A DNA stretch of 64,000 bases from contig NZ_ACQT01000002.1 in the NCBI RefSeq assembly GCF_000175235.1, positions 61,993-125,992 on the forward strand, read 5' to 3'. This DNA comes from Acidovorax delafieldii 2AN. Lineage in GTDB: Bacteria > Pseudomonadota > Gammaproteobacteria > Burkholderiales > Burkholderiaceae_C. Numbering within the stretch: position 1 is the stretch's first letter; every line of letters begins with the position of its first letter. Position numbers and translations under genes: made by a program. The notes under the pieces were generated by a model that searched no databases, was not told the DNA's origin, and saw only the letters and a program-made list of their open reading frames with translations. This document shows, in pieces, positions 1 through 8,688 of the stretch.

Positions 1-125
1 AGCGGCCGGGGAAATCCGTAGCGTTTCTCCCAGACGCGCAGGGTGTCCTTCGACAGCCCCGTTTCGCGCTCGACAGCGGTGATAGGCAGGCCTGCGGCGG
101 TGTCGCCCGACAACCCGGCGCTCAT
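1..125 (-). CDS. MerR-family regulator, N-terminal part only (cut by window edge)
   Basis: Reading leftward from an ATG at 125-123 gives about 41 residues before the window ends. They carry a MerR-type helix-turn-helix ([20 protein letters not shown], roughly residues 22-41). This is the DNA-binding head seen in MerR regulators and in the B12-dependent light regulators of the CarH/LitR type. Whether a B12-binding tail follows cannot be seen here. The gene diverges from the lipid-modification cluster that starts at 298, so it is the obvious candidate regulator of that cluster. Assignment to MerR is firm; assignment to CarH/LitR is inferred from context. Confidence 0.8.
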   Translation of the reverse strand, partial: MSAGLSGDTAAGLPITAVERETGLSKDTLRVWEKRYGFPRP

Positions 126-180
126 GCGAAGGCCCCGCGGCGGGCCATGCACAGTGGCAGAAAAGAATGGAAAAATGTCA

Positions 181-233
181 TGGACAAACTGGAGGTTTTT
201 CTAAATTGTCTAAGACAAAATAACTTTTGTCCA
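181..233. promoter_or_regulatory. Candidate operator between the MerR gene and the FAD oxidoreductase gene
   Basis: The 172-bp divergent intergenic region is AT-rich for this genome. It contains the palindrome TTGTCTAAGACAA (206-218), flanked by TGGACAAA (181-188) and its inverted copy TTTGTCCA (226-233). Nested GACAA/TTGTC arms of this kind are typical of a dimeric regulator's binding site. The regulator is probably the MerR protein encoded at 1-125. No confident -35/-10 pair was identified. Confidence 0.45.
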
Positions 234-297
234 CTACATTACGCCACAACGCAAGCCTTCCGTGGGGCTGCAAGTTCAAGGGCTTATGGGAGTGGTC

Positions 298-1602
298 ATG
301 AAAGTTGCAATCGTTGGGTCGGGTATTTCGGGCTTGGCCGCGGCACACCGCCTGCGCGGCCACGCCCATGTCACCGTGTTCGAGGCCGGCAGTTACTTTG
401 GCGGCCACACCCACACGGTGGATGTCTGCCTGCCGGGCAAGCAGGGCCGCGAGGTGACCCATGGCGTCGATACCGGCTTTCTGGTGCTCAACGAACGCAC
501 CTACCCCGGCTTGATCGCCCTGCTGCAGGAACTGGATGTGCCCACCGCCCCTTCCGACATGTCCTTTTCGGTGCAGGTGCCGCGGGCCGGCGTGCTGGGG
601 GCCGAAGCCCTGGAATGGAGTGGCTCCAGCCTGGCAACGGTGTTCGCCCAGAAGCGCAACCTGCTGCGCCCCCGCTTTTGGGGCATGCTGCGCGAGCTGC
701 TGCGCTTCAACCGCCTGTGCACGGCGCTGGCCCAAGGCGGCGAAGAAGCGGCGCTGACCCAGCCGCTCGGCGATTTTCTGGACCGCCACGGGTTCGACAC
801 GGCCTTCCGGGATTGGTATTTCCTGCCCATGCTGGGCTGCATCTGGAGCTGCCCCACCGACCAGATGCTGCGCTTTCCCGTGGCCACCATGGTGCGCTTC
901 TGCCACAACCACGGGCTCATCCAGGTGAGCAACCGGCCACAGTGGCACACCGTGGCGGGCGGGGCGTGCCAGTATGTGCACAAGATGCTCCTGGGGCTCG
1001 ATGCACGGTTGGCCACGCCCGTGCGCCGCATCGTGCGCGACGCCGCCGGTGTGTTCGTCCTCACCGCCGAACAAGCCGAGCGATTCGACGCCGTGGTACT
1101 GGCGGTGCACAGCGACCAGGCCCTGCGATTGCTGGCCCAGCCCACGGCCCTGGAGGCCCGGGTGCTGGGCGCCATCCGCTACCAGCCCAACCATGCGGTC
1201 CTGCACACCGATGTGGGTGTCATGCCCAGCCGCCGCAACGCCTGGGCAGCATGGAACTACGAGCGCGCCGCCCACAGCGCACACGAAGCGTCCCGCGTTT
1301 GCCTGCACTACTGGCTCAACCGCTTGCAGCCACTACCGTTCGCCGACCCCGTGCTGGTGTCGCTCAATCCCGCGCGCCCCATTGCCCCGAACAAAGTGCT
1401 GGCGGAATTCGACTACGAGCACCCGGTGTTCGATCTGGCCGCCATCGGGGCGCAGACCCAGGTGGCGAAGTTGCAGGGTGGGCAACACACCTGGTACTGC
1501 GGCGCATGGACAGGCTACGGCTTCCATGAAGATGGCCTGCAGTCCGGCTACCGCGCGGCCGAATCGTTGCTGGCGCAAATGCAGCGCCTGGAGGCGGCAT
1601 GA
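298..1602 (+). CDS. FAD-dependent/NAD(P)-binding amine-oxidase-like oxidoreductase
   Basis: A 434-residue protein starting with a dinucleotide-binding Rossmann motif (VAIVGSGISGLAAAHRL, residues 3-19), followed by the usual E-containing second strand (FEAGSYFGGHTHTVD). The ATG at 298 is preferred over the in-frame ATG at 262 because it has a GGGAG ribosome site 7 nt upstream and begins just before the FAD motif. The family is the amine-oxidase/phytoene-desaturase-like group found beside DUF1365 and Cfa-like genes. In light- or singlet-oxygen-induced loci such proteins are thought to act on membrane acyl chains. The 3' end overlaps the DUF1365 gene by 4 nt (ATGA), which implies translational coupling. 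Confidence 0.85.
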   Translation: MKVAIVGSGISGLAAAHRLRGHAHVTVFEAGSYFGGHTHTVDVCLPGKQGREVTHGVDTGFLVLNERTYPGLIALLQELDVPTAPSDMSFSVQVPRAGVLGAEALEWSGSSLATVFAQKRNLLRPRFWGMLRELLRFNRLCTALAQGGEEAALTQPLGDFLDRHGFDTAFRDWYFLPMLGCIWSCPTDQMLRFPVATMVRFCHNHGLIQVSNRPQWHTVAGGACQYVHKMLLGLDARLATPVRRIVRDAAGVFVLTAEQAERFDAVVLAVHSDQALRLLAQPTALEARVLGAIRYQPNHAVLHTDVGVMPSRRNAWAAWNYERAAHSAHEASRVCLHYWLNRLQPLPFADPVLVSLNPARPIAPNKVLAEFDYEHPVFDLAAIGAQTQVAKLQGGQHTWYCGAWTGYGFHEDGLQSGYRAAESLLAQMQRLEAA

Positions 1603-2423
1603 CACGCCCCACGCCCGACAACGCCGCGCTCCCCGGCGTGCCACACATAGGCTTTGGCCATGTGTGGCACACCCGGCTGCGCCCGCGCCGCCATCGTTTC
1701 ATCGTGCCGACCTTCTTCCTGCTGCTGCCCATGCGCACGCTGCGTGCGCGCCCGGAAACGTCGGGCGTGCTGGCGCTGAACCGGCCGGGCGCTTTGGCGT
1801 TTCGCGATGCCGACCACGGCGATGGCCGCCGCCCACAGCAAGGCGGCGCCTTGGCATGGTTGGATGAGCTGCTGCGCAGCGAGGGCATTACCGACGCGCA
1901 GGGCGAAATCTGGCTGCACTGTTACCCACGCGTCATGGGCTATAGCTTCAGCCCGGTGAGCTTCTGGTATTGCCACCGCAACGACGGCAGCCTGCGCGCC
2001 ATCGTGGCTGAGGTAAACAACACCTTTGGCGAGCGCCATGCCTACCTGCTCGACGCCCCGCAATACGGCCATGAGCTGCGCGCGCGCAAGGTGTTCCATG
2101 TGTCGCCGTTCTGCCCAGTGGAAGGCGGCTACCGCTTTGAGTTCAAGCGCAGCGGCGCCCAGGGCCTGCAGTCCACGCGCGTACGCATTGACTTTGACGA
2201 CGCCAAGGGCCCGCTGGTGCTGACCGGCGTGGCGGGGCGCTTGCAACCGCTGGACGCCGCCAGCCGCCGCCGCGCCCTGTGGAACTACCCGCTTCTGACG
2301 CTGGGCGTGATCGCGCGCATCCACTGGCACGCGCTGCTGCTGTGGATGAAGCGCGCGCCTTTCCACCCCAAACCCGCGCCGCCCGCACGGCCCCTGACCC
2401 GATCTTCCTCGCCGAGCCTTTGA
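1599..2423 (+). CDS. DUF1365 family protein
   Basis: A 274-residue cytoplasmic protein of the DUF1365 family, recognised from the HIGFGHVWHTRLRPRRHRF N-terminal block, the YPRVMGYSFSPVSFWYC core and the conserved KVFHVSPFCPVEGGYRF segment. DUF1365 has no settled biochemical role. It is nearly always found between an FAD oxidoreductase and a cyclopropane-synthase-like methyltransferase, as here, and is thought to help modify unsaturated acyl chains (cyclopropane or furan fatty acids). It starts inside the previous gene's stop codon (1599-1602) and ends 2 nt before the next start. Confidence 0.85.
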   Translation: MTRPTPDNAALPGVPHIGFGHVWHTRLRPRRHRFIVPTFFLLLPMRTLRARPETSGVLALNRPGALAFRDADHGDGRRPQQGGALAWLDELLRSEGITDAQGEIWLHCYPRVMGYSFSPVSFWYCHRNDGSLRAIVAEVNNTFGERHAYLLDAPQYGHELRARKVFHVSPFCPVEGGYRFEFKRSGAQGLQSTRVRIDFDDAKGPLVLTGVAGRLQPLDAASRRRALWNYPLLTLGVIARIHWHALLLWMKRAPFHPKPAPPARPLTRSSSPSL

Positions 2424-2425
2424 CC

Positions 2426-3649
2426 ATGAACACCACCACTGTCTCACCGTCCGCGCTCCCATTGCCTACCGACATGCCCGCTGCAGCGCGCCACGGCCTG
2501 TGCCTGTTGCAGCGCCTGCGGCTCGGCACGCTGCACCTGGAACTGCCCGACGGCCGCGTCCTGCGGCTGGGCAGCGGCCAGCATCCGCACGCCAGCATGC
2601 GCCTTCACAACTGGAGAGTGTTTGGCGCCGTGCTGCGTTCGGGCGACATCGGTCTGGCCGAAAGCTACATCGCCCAGGACTGGAGCACGCCCCACCTGGC
2701 CGATCTGCTGCGGCTGCTCATGGACAACCGCGATGCCCTGGAGTCGCTGGTGTACGGCGGCTGGTGGGGGCGGCTGGCCTACCGCCTGCACCACCTGCTC
2801 CACCGCAATACCCGTGCCGGAAGCCGGCGCAACATCCACGCGCACTACGACCTGGGCAATGCCTTCTACGCGCTGTGGCTGGACCCGAGCATGAACTACT
2901 CCTCGGCCTGGTTTGAGGGCAATCTGGCGGGCGACCTGACCGCCGCCCAGCACGCCAAGGTGCGCCGCGCCCTGCACAGCGCGGGCGTGCAGCCCGGCCA
3001 CCGGGTGCTGGAGATCGGCTGCGGCTGGGGCGCCCTGGCCGAGATGGCGGCTGACGAGTTCCAGGCGCAGGTGACGGGGGTGACGCTGTCCACCGAACAG
3101 CTGGCCTGGGGCCGCACGCGCATGCAGGCCGCAGGCCTGGATGCCCAGGTGGATTTGCGGCTGCAGGACTACCGCGACATCCAGGACGGCCCGTTCGATG
3201 CCATCTGCTCCATTGAAATGGTCGAGGCCGTGGGCCAAGCCTACTGGCCCGGCTACTTTGGTGCCGTGGCGCGCTTGCTCAAGCCGGGTGGACGTGCCTG
3301 CGTGCAAAGCATCGTGATCGACGACGCGCTGTTCGAGCGCTATGTGCAGGGCACCGATTTCATCCAGCAGTACGTCTTCCCGGGTGGCTGCCTGCCCAGC
3401 CCGGCGCGTTTTCGCGCAGCGGCGCAGCACGCCGGCCTGCGCGTGGTGGAGGAATTCGCCTTTGGCCGCGACTACGCCGAGACCTTGCGCCGCTGGCACC
3501 AGCGCTTTGCCCAGCAGCGGGCCCAGGTGCAGGCCCAGGGATTTGACGCTGCTTTCCTGCGCACCTGGGAGTTCTATCTGGCGTACTGCGAGGCCGCGTT
3601 CGACGCCCGCAGCATCGACGTGGTGCAGTACACGCTGGTGAAGGACTGA
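2426..3649 (+). CDS. Cyclopropane-fatty-acyl-phospholipid synthase-like SAM methyltransferase
   Basis: A 407-residue class I SAM-dependent methyltransferase of the Cfa family. The SAM-binding motif I is [13 protein letters not shown] (residues about 194-206), preceded by the family hallmark [14 protein letters not shown] (140-153) and followed by [11 protein letters not shown] and the [15 protein letters not shown] block. Cfa enzymes methylate cis double bonds of membrane phospholipids; relatives in singlet-oxygen regulons take part in furan fatty acid formation. The ATG at 2426 is chosen because it lies 2 nt after the DUF1365 stop and matches the family length; the upstream in-frame start at 2279 lies inside DUF1365. 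Confidence 0.88.
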   Translation: MNTTTVSPSALPLPTDMPAAARHGLCLLQRLRLGTLHLELPDGRVLRLGSGQHPHASMRLHNWRVFGAVLRSGDIGLAESYIAQDWSTPHLADLLRLLMDNRDALESLVYGGWWGRLAYRLHHLLHRNTRAGSRRNIHAHYDLGNAFYALWLDPSMNYSSAWFEGNLAGDLTAAQHAKVRRALHSAGVQPGHRVLEIGCGWGALAEMAADEFQAQVTGVTLSTEQLAWGRTRMQAAGLDAQVDLRLQDYRDIQDGPFDAICSIEMVEAVGQAYWPGYFGAVARLLKPGGRACVQSIVIDDALFERYVQGTDFIQQYVFPGGCLPSPARFRAAAQHAGLRVVEEFAFGRDYAETLRRWHQRFAQQRAQVQAQGFDAAFLRTWEFYLAYCEAAFDARSIDVVQYTLVKD

Positions 3650-3732
3650 AGCGCGGCCACGACGCCCCCATTCAACGGCCCTCGCCTTTCAAGGCCCCAC
3701 AACGCATTTATTTTTCGCCCAAGGAACCCAGT

Positions 3733-5412
3733 ATGTTTTTTTCTCGAATGACGGTCGCCGCCCGCTTGTACGCGGGGTTCGGGCTCATCCTGGCCCTCTT
3801 GGTGGCGCTGACCGGCATTGCGCTGGTCAAGGTGAACCGCATTGACCAGGCACTGCGCGCCAACAACGACATCCACGTGCAGGTGCAGCGCTACGCCATC
3901 AACTTCCGAGGCTCGGCCCACGACCGCTCCATTGCCGTGCGTGACGTGGTGCTGAGCCCGTCCCCGGCCGAGCGCGAGAAGGAGATTGCCACCATCGCCG
4001 CGCTGGCCGACTTTTACGCCCAGTCGGCGGCGCCCCTGGAAAAGCTCATCACCCGCACGGGGGCCGCACCCGAGCTGGGGCAGTTGTATGCCGATATCCG
4101 CAGCGCGGAATCCAAGGCCGTGGCCACCACGCGGGCCATCGTTGCCCAGGTGCAGGCGGGCGACACCGCGGCGGCCCAGACCCTGTGGACGCAGGCCAAG
4201 CCGCAATATGTGCAATGGCTGGCGACGATCAACAAGCTCATTGATTACAAGGAAGCGCGCATCCAGAGCACCAACCAGGGTGCAATGGACGAGGCGAGCG
4301 GCTTCCTGGGCGTCATGTTCTCGGCGCTGCTGCTGGCCTTGGTGCTCAGCGTGGCCGTGGCCTGGAACGTGGCGCGCAGCATCGTGCGCCAGCTCGGTGC
4401 CGAACCCGCCGCGCTGGCCGACGTGGCCAGCCATGTCGCACAGGGCGACCTGCAGCCGGTGGCTGGCGCAGCCCTGGCTCAGCCGGGCAGCGTGCTGGCC
4501 TCGCTGGCGGCCATGCAGGCCAGCCTGGCGCGTGTGGTGGGCCAGGTGCGCCAGGCATCGAACGCCGTCACCGTGGGCTCCGAAGAGATCGCTGGCGGCA
4601 ACGCCGGGCTGCTGCAGCGCACGGAAGAGCAGGCCTCGAACCTGCAGCAGGCGGCTGCGTCGATGGAGCAGATGACCGCTTCGGTGAGGAACAACGCTGG
4701 CTCGGCCCGCCAGGCCACGCAGGTTGCCGCCTCGGCCAGCGAAGCCGCGCACAAGGGTGGCGCGGTGGTGGCCCAGGTGGTCAGCACCATGGAAGAGATC
4801 TCCGCCAGCAGCCACAAGATGGCCGACATCATCGGCGTGATCGACTCCATTGCCTTCCAGACCAACATCCTGGCACTCAATGCCGCCGTGGAGGCCGCCC
4901 GGGCCGGTGAGCAGGGCCGGGGCTTCGCCGTCGTGGCGAGCGAAGTGCGGGCCCTGGCGCAGCGCAGTGCCAATGCCGCCAAGGAGATCAAGGGCCTGAT
5001 CGACGGCAGCGTGGCCAAGGTGGAGCAAGGCGCACGCCTGGTGGGAGATGCCGGCGCCACCATGACCGACATCGTCGAGCAGGCCCAACGCGTGGCCGGG
5101 CTGATTGCCGAAATCAGTAACGCCACAGCCGAGCAGACCGAAGGCATTGCCCAGGTGGGGGGCGCCGTGGCCCACCTCGACCGTGCCACACAGCAAAACG
5201 CGGCCATGGTGGAACAAAGCGCGGCCGCCGCGCAAACCCTGAAGCAACAAGCGGCAGAGCTGGCCGAAGTGGTGAGCGTGTTCCGCCTGGCGCATGACGC
5301 CGGCGAGCGCGCACCAGTGCCCGCTGTCCGCCGTACCCCCTCGGTGGCTCTGCACGCCGCGCCTTCCGCCCTGCGTTTGTCTGGCACGCGCGCGGCCTCC
5401 GTTTCATATTAA
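3733..5412 (+). CDS. Methyl-accepting chemotaxis protein
   Basis: A 559-residue transmembrane chemoreceptor. TM1 lies at residues 10-33, a four-helix-bundle-like periplasmic sensor at about 34-190, and TM2 at about 195-217, followed by HAMP and a cytoplasmic signalling domain. The highly conserved hairpin tip ([20 protein letters not shown] and the following [20 protein letters not shown]) is intact near residues 370-410. The C-terminus lacks an NWETF-type CheR-binding pentapeptide. AAGGAA precedes the ATG. It is placed oddly between the Cfa-like methyltransferase and the chalcone-isomerase-like gene, and a palindromic repeat follows its stop. The ligand cannot be predicted. Confidence 0.92.
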   Translation: MFFSRMTVAARLYAGFGLILALLVALTGIALVKVNRIDQALRANNDIHVQVQRYAINFRGSAHDRSIAVRDVVLSPSPAEREKEIATIAALADFYAQSAAPLEKLITRTGAAPELGQLYADIRSAESKAVATTRAIVAQVQAGDTAAAQTLWTQAKPQYVQWLATINKLIDYKEARIQSTNQGAMDEASGFLGVMFSALLLALVLSVAVAWNVARSIVRQLGAEPAALADVASHVAQGDLQPVAGAALAQPGSVLASLAAMQASLARVVGQVRQASNAVTVGSEEIAGGNAGLLQRTEEQASNLQQAAASMEQMTASVRNNAGSARQATQVAASASEAAHKGGAVVAQVVSTMEEISASSHKMADIIGVIDSIAFQTNILALNAAVEAARAGEQGRGFAVVASEVRALAQRSANAAKEIKGLIDGSVAKVEQGARLVGDAGATMTDIVEQAQRVAGLIAEISNATAEQTEGIAQVGGAVAHLDRATQQNAAMVEQSAAAAQTLKQQAAELAEVVSVFRLAHDAGERAPVPAVRRTPSVALHAAPSALRLSGTRAASVSY

Positions 5413-5458
5413 AAATCATAGCACCAAGCGCCCGATGCATATGCGCTACAGCCGAATT
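5409..5458. repeat. Degenerate palindromic AGCGCT-type intergenic repeat
   Basis: The segment has the layout A-rich, ATAGC, AAGCGC, short loop, TGCGCT, AGC, T-rich. This is the shape of the Comamonadaceae palindromic repeat that is well preserved at 37214-37272. It begins at the chemoreceptor stop codon and covers both candidate ATG codons (5435 and 5441) of the next gene. It may act as a weak terminator for the chemoreceptor gene or may have supplied the start of the following reading frame. Confidence 0.5.
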
Positions 5459-6037
5459 TCGTCATTGAAACGCCGGTGCCTTGCCGGGGGAGCAGCCATT
5501 GCCCTGGCGGCAGCCTCGGCCAGCCCGGTGGCCGTGCCGGAGCCCGGTGCCACACCGCCCTGGCTGCGCCAGTCCCTGGCGGGAGCCACCTTGGCCGGGG
5601 AAGGCCAGATGCGCTATTTCGGCCTGCGCATCTACAGCGCGCGGCTGTGGGTCACGCCCGGCTTTCAGGCCCGCAGCTTTGGCGCGCACCCGCTGGCGTT
5701 GGAGTTGACCTACCACCGGGCCTTCTCCGGTGCGGCCATTGCCCGGCGCTCCATGGAAGAGATGCAGCGCCAGGCCAACGTGCCCCCCGCCCAGGCCGAG
5801 CGCTGGGAGCATCGCCTGGCGGCCGTGATTCCGGACGTGCAGCCGGGAGACCGGCTGACCGGCCTGTACCAGCCGGGCCAGGGCATGCGCCTGTGGCTCG
5901 GCGACCAGGAGCAGGCCGCGATTGACGATGCCGAACTGGCGCGCCTGTTCTTTGGCATCTGGCTGTCGCCGCAGACGTCCGAGCCGGGCTTGCGCAGCGC
6001 CCTGCTGGCCCGCAGCCCCGGCGGAGCGGCCCCATGA
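5435..6037 (+). CDS. Chalcone-isomerase-like exported protein
   Basis: About 200 residues with an N-terminal signal peptide (RRCLAGGAAIALAAASASPVA), then a chalcone-isomerase-like fold (GEGQMRYFGLRIYSARLWV, LALELTYHRAFSGAAIARRSMEEM, PGDRLTGLYQPGQGMRLWLG). Bacterial members of this family are periplasmic and are not flavonoid enzymes; some bind fatty acids. Start is ATG 5435 or 5441, both within a palindromic repeat. The gene's 3' end overlaps the transporter gene by 4 nt. Its place in the cluster points to handling modified fatty acids or a related lipid. Confidence 0.8.
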   Translation: MHMRYSRISSLKRRCLAGGAAIALAAASASPVAVPEPGATPPWLRQSLAGATLAGEGQMRYFGLRIYSARLWVTPGFQARSFGAHPLALELTYHRAFSGAAIARRSMEEMQRQANVPPAQAERWEHRLAAVIPDVQPGDRLTGLYQPGQGMRLWLGDQEQAAIDDAELARLFFGIWLSPQTSEPGLRSALLARSPGGAAP

Positions 6038-7338
6038 CTCCCCTGGCTGCGCCCGCGCGTGCGGCTCCGCTGCCTCGTTGGTGGTCCGGGCCGGCCTATG
6101 GCTTGCTGGGTCTACCGTTGGCCTTTGTGGCCTTGCCGCTGTATGTGGTGTTGCCGCACTACTACGCCACGGCGTTGGGTCTGCCACTGGCGAGCGTCGG
6201 CGCTTTGCTGATGCTGGTGCGCCTGCTGGATGCTGCCGCCGAGCCGCTGCTGGGGCGCCTGAGCGACCGCCTGTACCAGGGACCGCTGCGCGCGGTGCTG
6301 TGGGTGGCGGCGGGCTCTGCCCTGGTGCAGGTTCTGGGGCTCTCGGGGCTGTTCTTTCCCGCCGTGCAAAGGCCGCAGGCGCTGGCCGTGTGGATGGTGG
6401 CGGGGTTGTTACTGACCTGTCTGGCGCACAGCCAGTTGGTCATTGCCCACCAGGCCTGGGGCGTGCGACTGGGCGGCGATGCGGTACAGCGCAGCCGTGT
6501 AGTGGCCTGGCGCGAAGGGCCAGGGCTGATCGGCGTGGTCACGGCCAGTGCGCTGTCGGTGACCTTGGGAGCCGGGCCCATGCTGGTGGTGTTCGCGCTG
6601 AGCTTGCTGGCCGGGTGGCTGGCGCTGTGGTGGGCACCGCACCCTGCGCTGGTGACCCCTGGCCAGAAGCTTCATACCGCCTTGCCGTGGGCCACAGTCT
6701 GGCAACCCTTGCGCCAGCCGGCCTTTCGCCGCTTGCTGGCGGTGTTTCTGTGCAGCGGCATTGCCAGCGCCATTCCCGCTGCCTTGATGCTGTTCTTTGC
6801 CCAGGACCGGCTGCAGGCCCAGCAGACGCAGACTGCGCTGTTTCTGGTGCTGTATTTCGTCAGCGGTGCGCTGTCAATGCCCGGGTGGCTGCGCGCTGTG
6901 CGCCGCTGGGGGCTGGAGCGCACCTGGCTGGGCGGCAAGCTGCTGGCGGTGGCCTGTTTTGGCTGGACGGCATTTTTGGGCGGCGGGCATATTGCGGCCT
7001 TCGCGTGGATCTGTGCACTCTCGGGCATCGCCTTGGGGGCCGATTTGGCTTTGCCGGGGGCCTTGCTGGCGCGCTTGGTCGAGCGCCAGGGGGCCCAAGG
7101 CCGCAGCGAAGGCGCGTACCTGGGCTGGTGGAACCTGGCCACCAAACTGAACCTGGCCCTGGCTGCCGGGGCGGCGCTGCCGCTGCTGCAGTGGGCCGGC
7201 TATAGCCCCCGGCACCCAGGATGCCCAGGCCCTGCAGCGCCTCTCTTGGGCCTACGCGCTGCTGCCTTGTGCCCTCAAGCTGCTGGCGGCGGGTTTGCTG
7301 TACCGCCTGCTGATCCGACCTTCCCCACTGTTGCATGA
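6034..7338 (+). CDS. MFS/GPH-family transporter, with a frameshifted C-terminus
   Basis: A 434-residue, 12-helix major-facilitator protein of the sugar:cation symporter (GPH) type, with the conserved RLLDAAAEPLLGRLSDR loop after TM2. The last ~45 residues in this frame are Pro/Ala-rich and unlike a membrane helix. Just after a C5 run (7206-7210), the frame obtained by removing one C reads on as a proper final helix (SWAYALLPCALKLLAAGLLY) and stops at 7355-7357, overlapping the next ATG by 4 nt like the other genes of the cluster. The native gene therefore probably spans 6034-7357, with a 1-nt insertion. The substrate is unknown; a lipid or lipid-linked compound is a guess from context. Confidence 0.82.
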   Translation: MTPLAAPARAAPLPRWWSGPAYGLLGLPLAFVALPLYVVLPHYYATALGLPLASVGALLMLVRLLDAAAEPLLGRLSDRLYQGPLRAVLWVAAGSALVQVLGLSGLFFPAVQRPQALAVWMVAGLLLTCLAHSQLVIAHQAWGVRLGGDAVQRSRVVAWREGPGLIGVVTASALSVTLGAGPMLVVFALSLLAGWLALWWAPHPALVTPGQKLHTALPWATVWQPLRQPAFRRLLAVFLCSGIASAIPAALMLFFAQDRLQAQQTQTALFLVLYFVSGALSMPGWLRAVRRWGLERTWLGGKLLAVACFGWTAFLGGGHIAAFAWICALSGIALGADLALPGALLARLVERQGAQGRSEGAYLGWWNLATKLNLALAAGAALPLLQWAGYSPRHPGCPGPAAPLLGLRAAALCPQAAGGGFAVPPADPTFPTVA

Positions 7339-7353
7339 CCAAGGAGTTTCCCC

Positions 7354-7890
7354 ATGAACACCCGCCGCCACGCCTTGCTGGCCCTGCTCTCGGGCACTGC
7401 CGTGCTGACCGGCTGTGCCAGCCCCCAGGTGACCGACTATGCCCAGGAGCGACCGCTGCTGGAGCTGGACCGCTACTTCAATGGCCGCATCCTGGCCCAT
7501 GGCATTTTTCAGAAACGAAGCGGCGAAGTGGTGCGCCGCTTCACCGTGGTGATGGACTGCCACTGGGAGGGCAATCAAGGCGTGCTGGACGAGGCCTTCA
7601 CCTATTCGGACGGCAGCACCCAGCGCCGCATTTGGCGCCTGACCAAGCACGCCGATGGACGCTACACCGGCACCGCCGACGATGTGGTGGACGAGGCGCA
7701 GGGCCAGGCCTCGGGCAACGCCTTCCGCTGGAACTACACGCTGCGCCTGCCGGTGGATGGCAAGGTGTACGAGGTGCAGTTCGACGATTGGATGTTCTTG
7801 GTCGATGACCGGGTGATGCTCAACCGGGCCACGATGCGCAAGTTCGGCGTCACCCTGGGTGAAGTGCTGCTGTCGTTCACCAAGCAGTAA
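7354..7890 (+). CDS. DUF3833 lipoprotein
   Basis: A 178-residue protein with a lipoprotein signal peptide ending in the lipobox LTGC (Cys21), followed by the DUF3833 domain (FNGRILAHGIFQKRSGEVVRRF, MDCHWEGNQGVLDEAFTYSDG). It is probably anchored in the outer membrane on the periplasmic face. The family has no proven function but co-occurs with Cfa-like/DUF1365/SDR genes. SD sequence AAGGAG precedes the ATG; the corrected upstream transporter frame would overlap it by 4 nt. Confidence 0.88.
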   Translation: MNTRRHALLALLSGTAVLTGCASPQVTDYAQERPLLELDRYFNGRILAHGIFQKRSGEVVRRFTVVMDCHWEGNQGVLDEAFTYSDGSTQRRIWRLTKHADGRYTGTADDVVDEAQGQASGNAFRWNYTLRLPVDGKVYEVQFDDWMFLVDDRVMLNRATMRKFGVTLGEVLLSFTKQ

Positions 7891-7901
7891 GGAGCTTCGC
7901 T

Positions 7902-8684
7902 GTGCCCCTGAACCCTGCCATCACCGACTGGCGTGGCAAGCGCGTGTGGCTGGTGGGTGCCTCCAGCGGTATTGGCCGGGCCGTCGCTGCGCAGCTGCAC
8001 GCACAGGGTGCGCAGGTGATCGTGTCGGCACGCCAGCAGGCGCTGCTGGCGGCGTTCACGCAAGAACACCCTGGCAGCCAGGCGGTCGTGCTGGACGTGA
8101 CCGACGCCCAGGCCGTGCAGCAAGCAGCCGCGCGCCTGCAGGCCGAGTCACCGCTGGACCTGGTGTGCTACTGCGCCGGCCACTACACCCCCATGCGTGC
8201 TGACGCGCTGGCGCTGCCCGAGTTGTTGCGTCATCAGCAGGTCAACCTGACCGGCGCGCTGCATGTGCTCGCCGCCGTGGTGCCGGGCCTGTTGGCGTCT
8301 GCCCGGGCGGGGCGTTCGCCGCACCTGAGCCTGGTGGCCAGCGTGGCCGGCTGGCGCGGCCTGCCGAAAAGCCTGGCCTATGGCCCCACCAAGGCGGCGC
8401 TCATCAACCTGGCAGAGACGTTGTTCCTCGACCTGCGCCCGCTGGGCGTGGGGGTGAGCGTGGTGAACCCCGGCTTTGTCGATACGCCGCTGACGCGCCA
8501 GAACGATTTCGCCATGCCCGCCCTGCTCTCCCCGCAGCAGGCGGCCCAGGCCATGCTGCGCGGCTGGGCGCGCGGCGATTTTGAGCTGCACTTCCCGCGC
8601 CGCTTCACGCTCTGGCTCAAGCTGCTACGTGTGCTGCCCTACCGCTGGTACTTCGCGCTGGTGCGCCGTGCGCAGAGAGATTGA
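7902..8684 (+). CDS. Short-chain dehydrogenase/reductase (SDR)
   Basis: A 260-residue classical SDR. It has the cofactor motif GASSGIG (residues 19-25) and the catalytic Y-x-x-x-K in AYGPTKAAL (Tyr160, Lys164), with Ser upstream in LSLVASVAG. The start is GTG at 7902, supported by AAGGAG 7 nt upstream. The C-terminal LHFPRRFTLWLKLLRVLPYRWYF helix could associate with the membrane, as in SDRs acting on lipids. It lies 11 nt after the DUF3833 gene and 4 nt before the SnoaL gene. The substrate is not evident. Confidence 0.88.
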   Translation: MPLNPAITDWRGKRVWLVGASSGIGRAVAAQLHAQGAQVIVSARQQALLAAFTQEHPGSQAVVLDVTDAQAVQQAAARLQAESPLDLVCYCAGHYTPMRADALALPELLRHQQVNLTGALHVLAAVVPGLLASARAGRSPHLSLVASVAGWRGLPKSLAYGPTKAALINLAETLFLDLRPLGVGVSVVNPGFVDTPLTRQNDFAMPALLSPQQAAQAMLRGWARGDFELHFPRRFTLWLKLLRVLPYRWYFALVRRAQRD

Positions 8685-8688
8685 ACAC

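Noticed and set aside
3574..5355. Long minus-strand reading frame (593 codons) antisense to the chemoreceptor gene
   Set aside because: High-GC shadow of the receptor; His/Gly/Gln-rich composition and no family motif.
5294..5434. Longer N-terminus for the chalcone-isomerase-like protein
   Set aside because: It runs antiparallel in frame through the chemoreceptor 3' end and lacks homology; a signal peptide starts near 5441.
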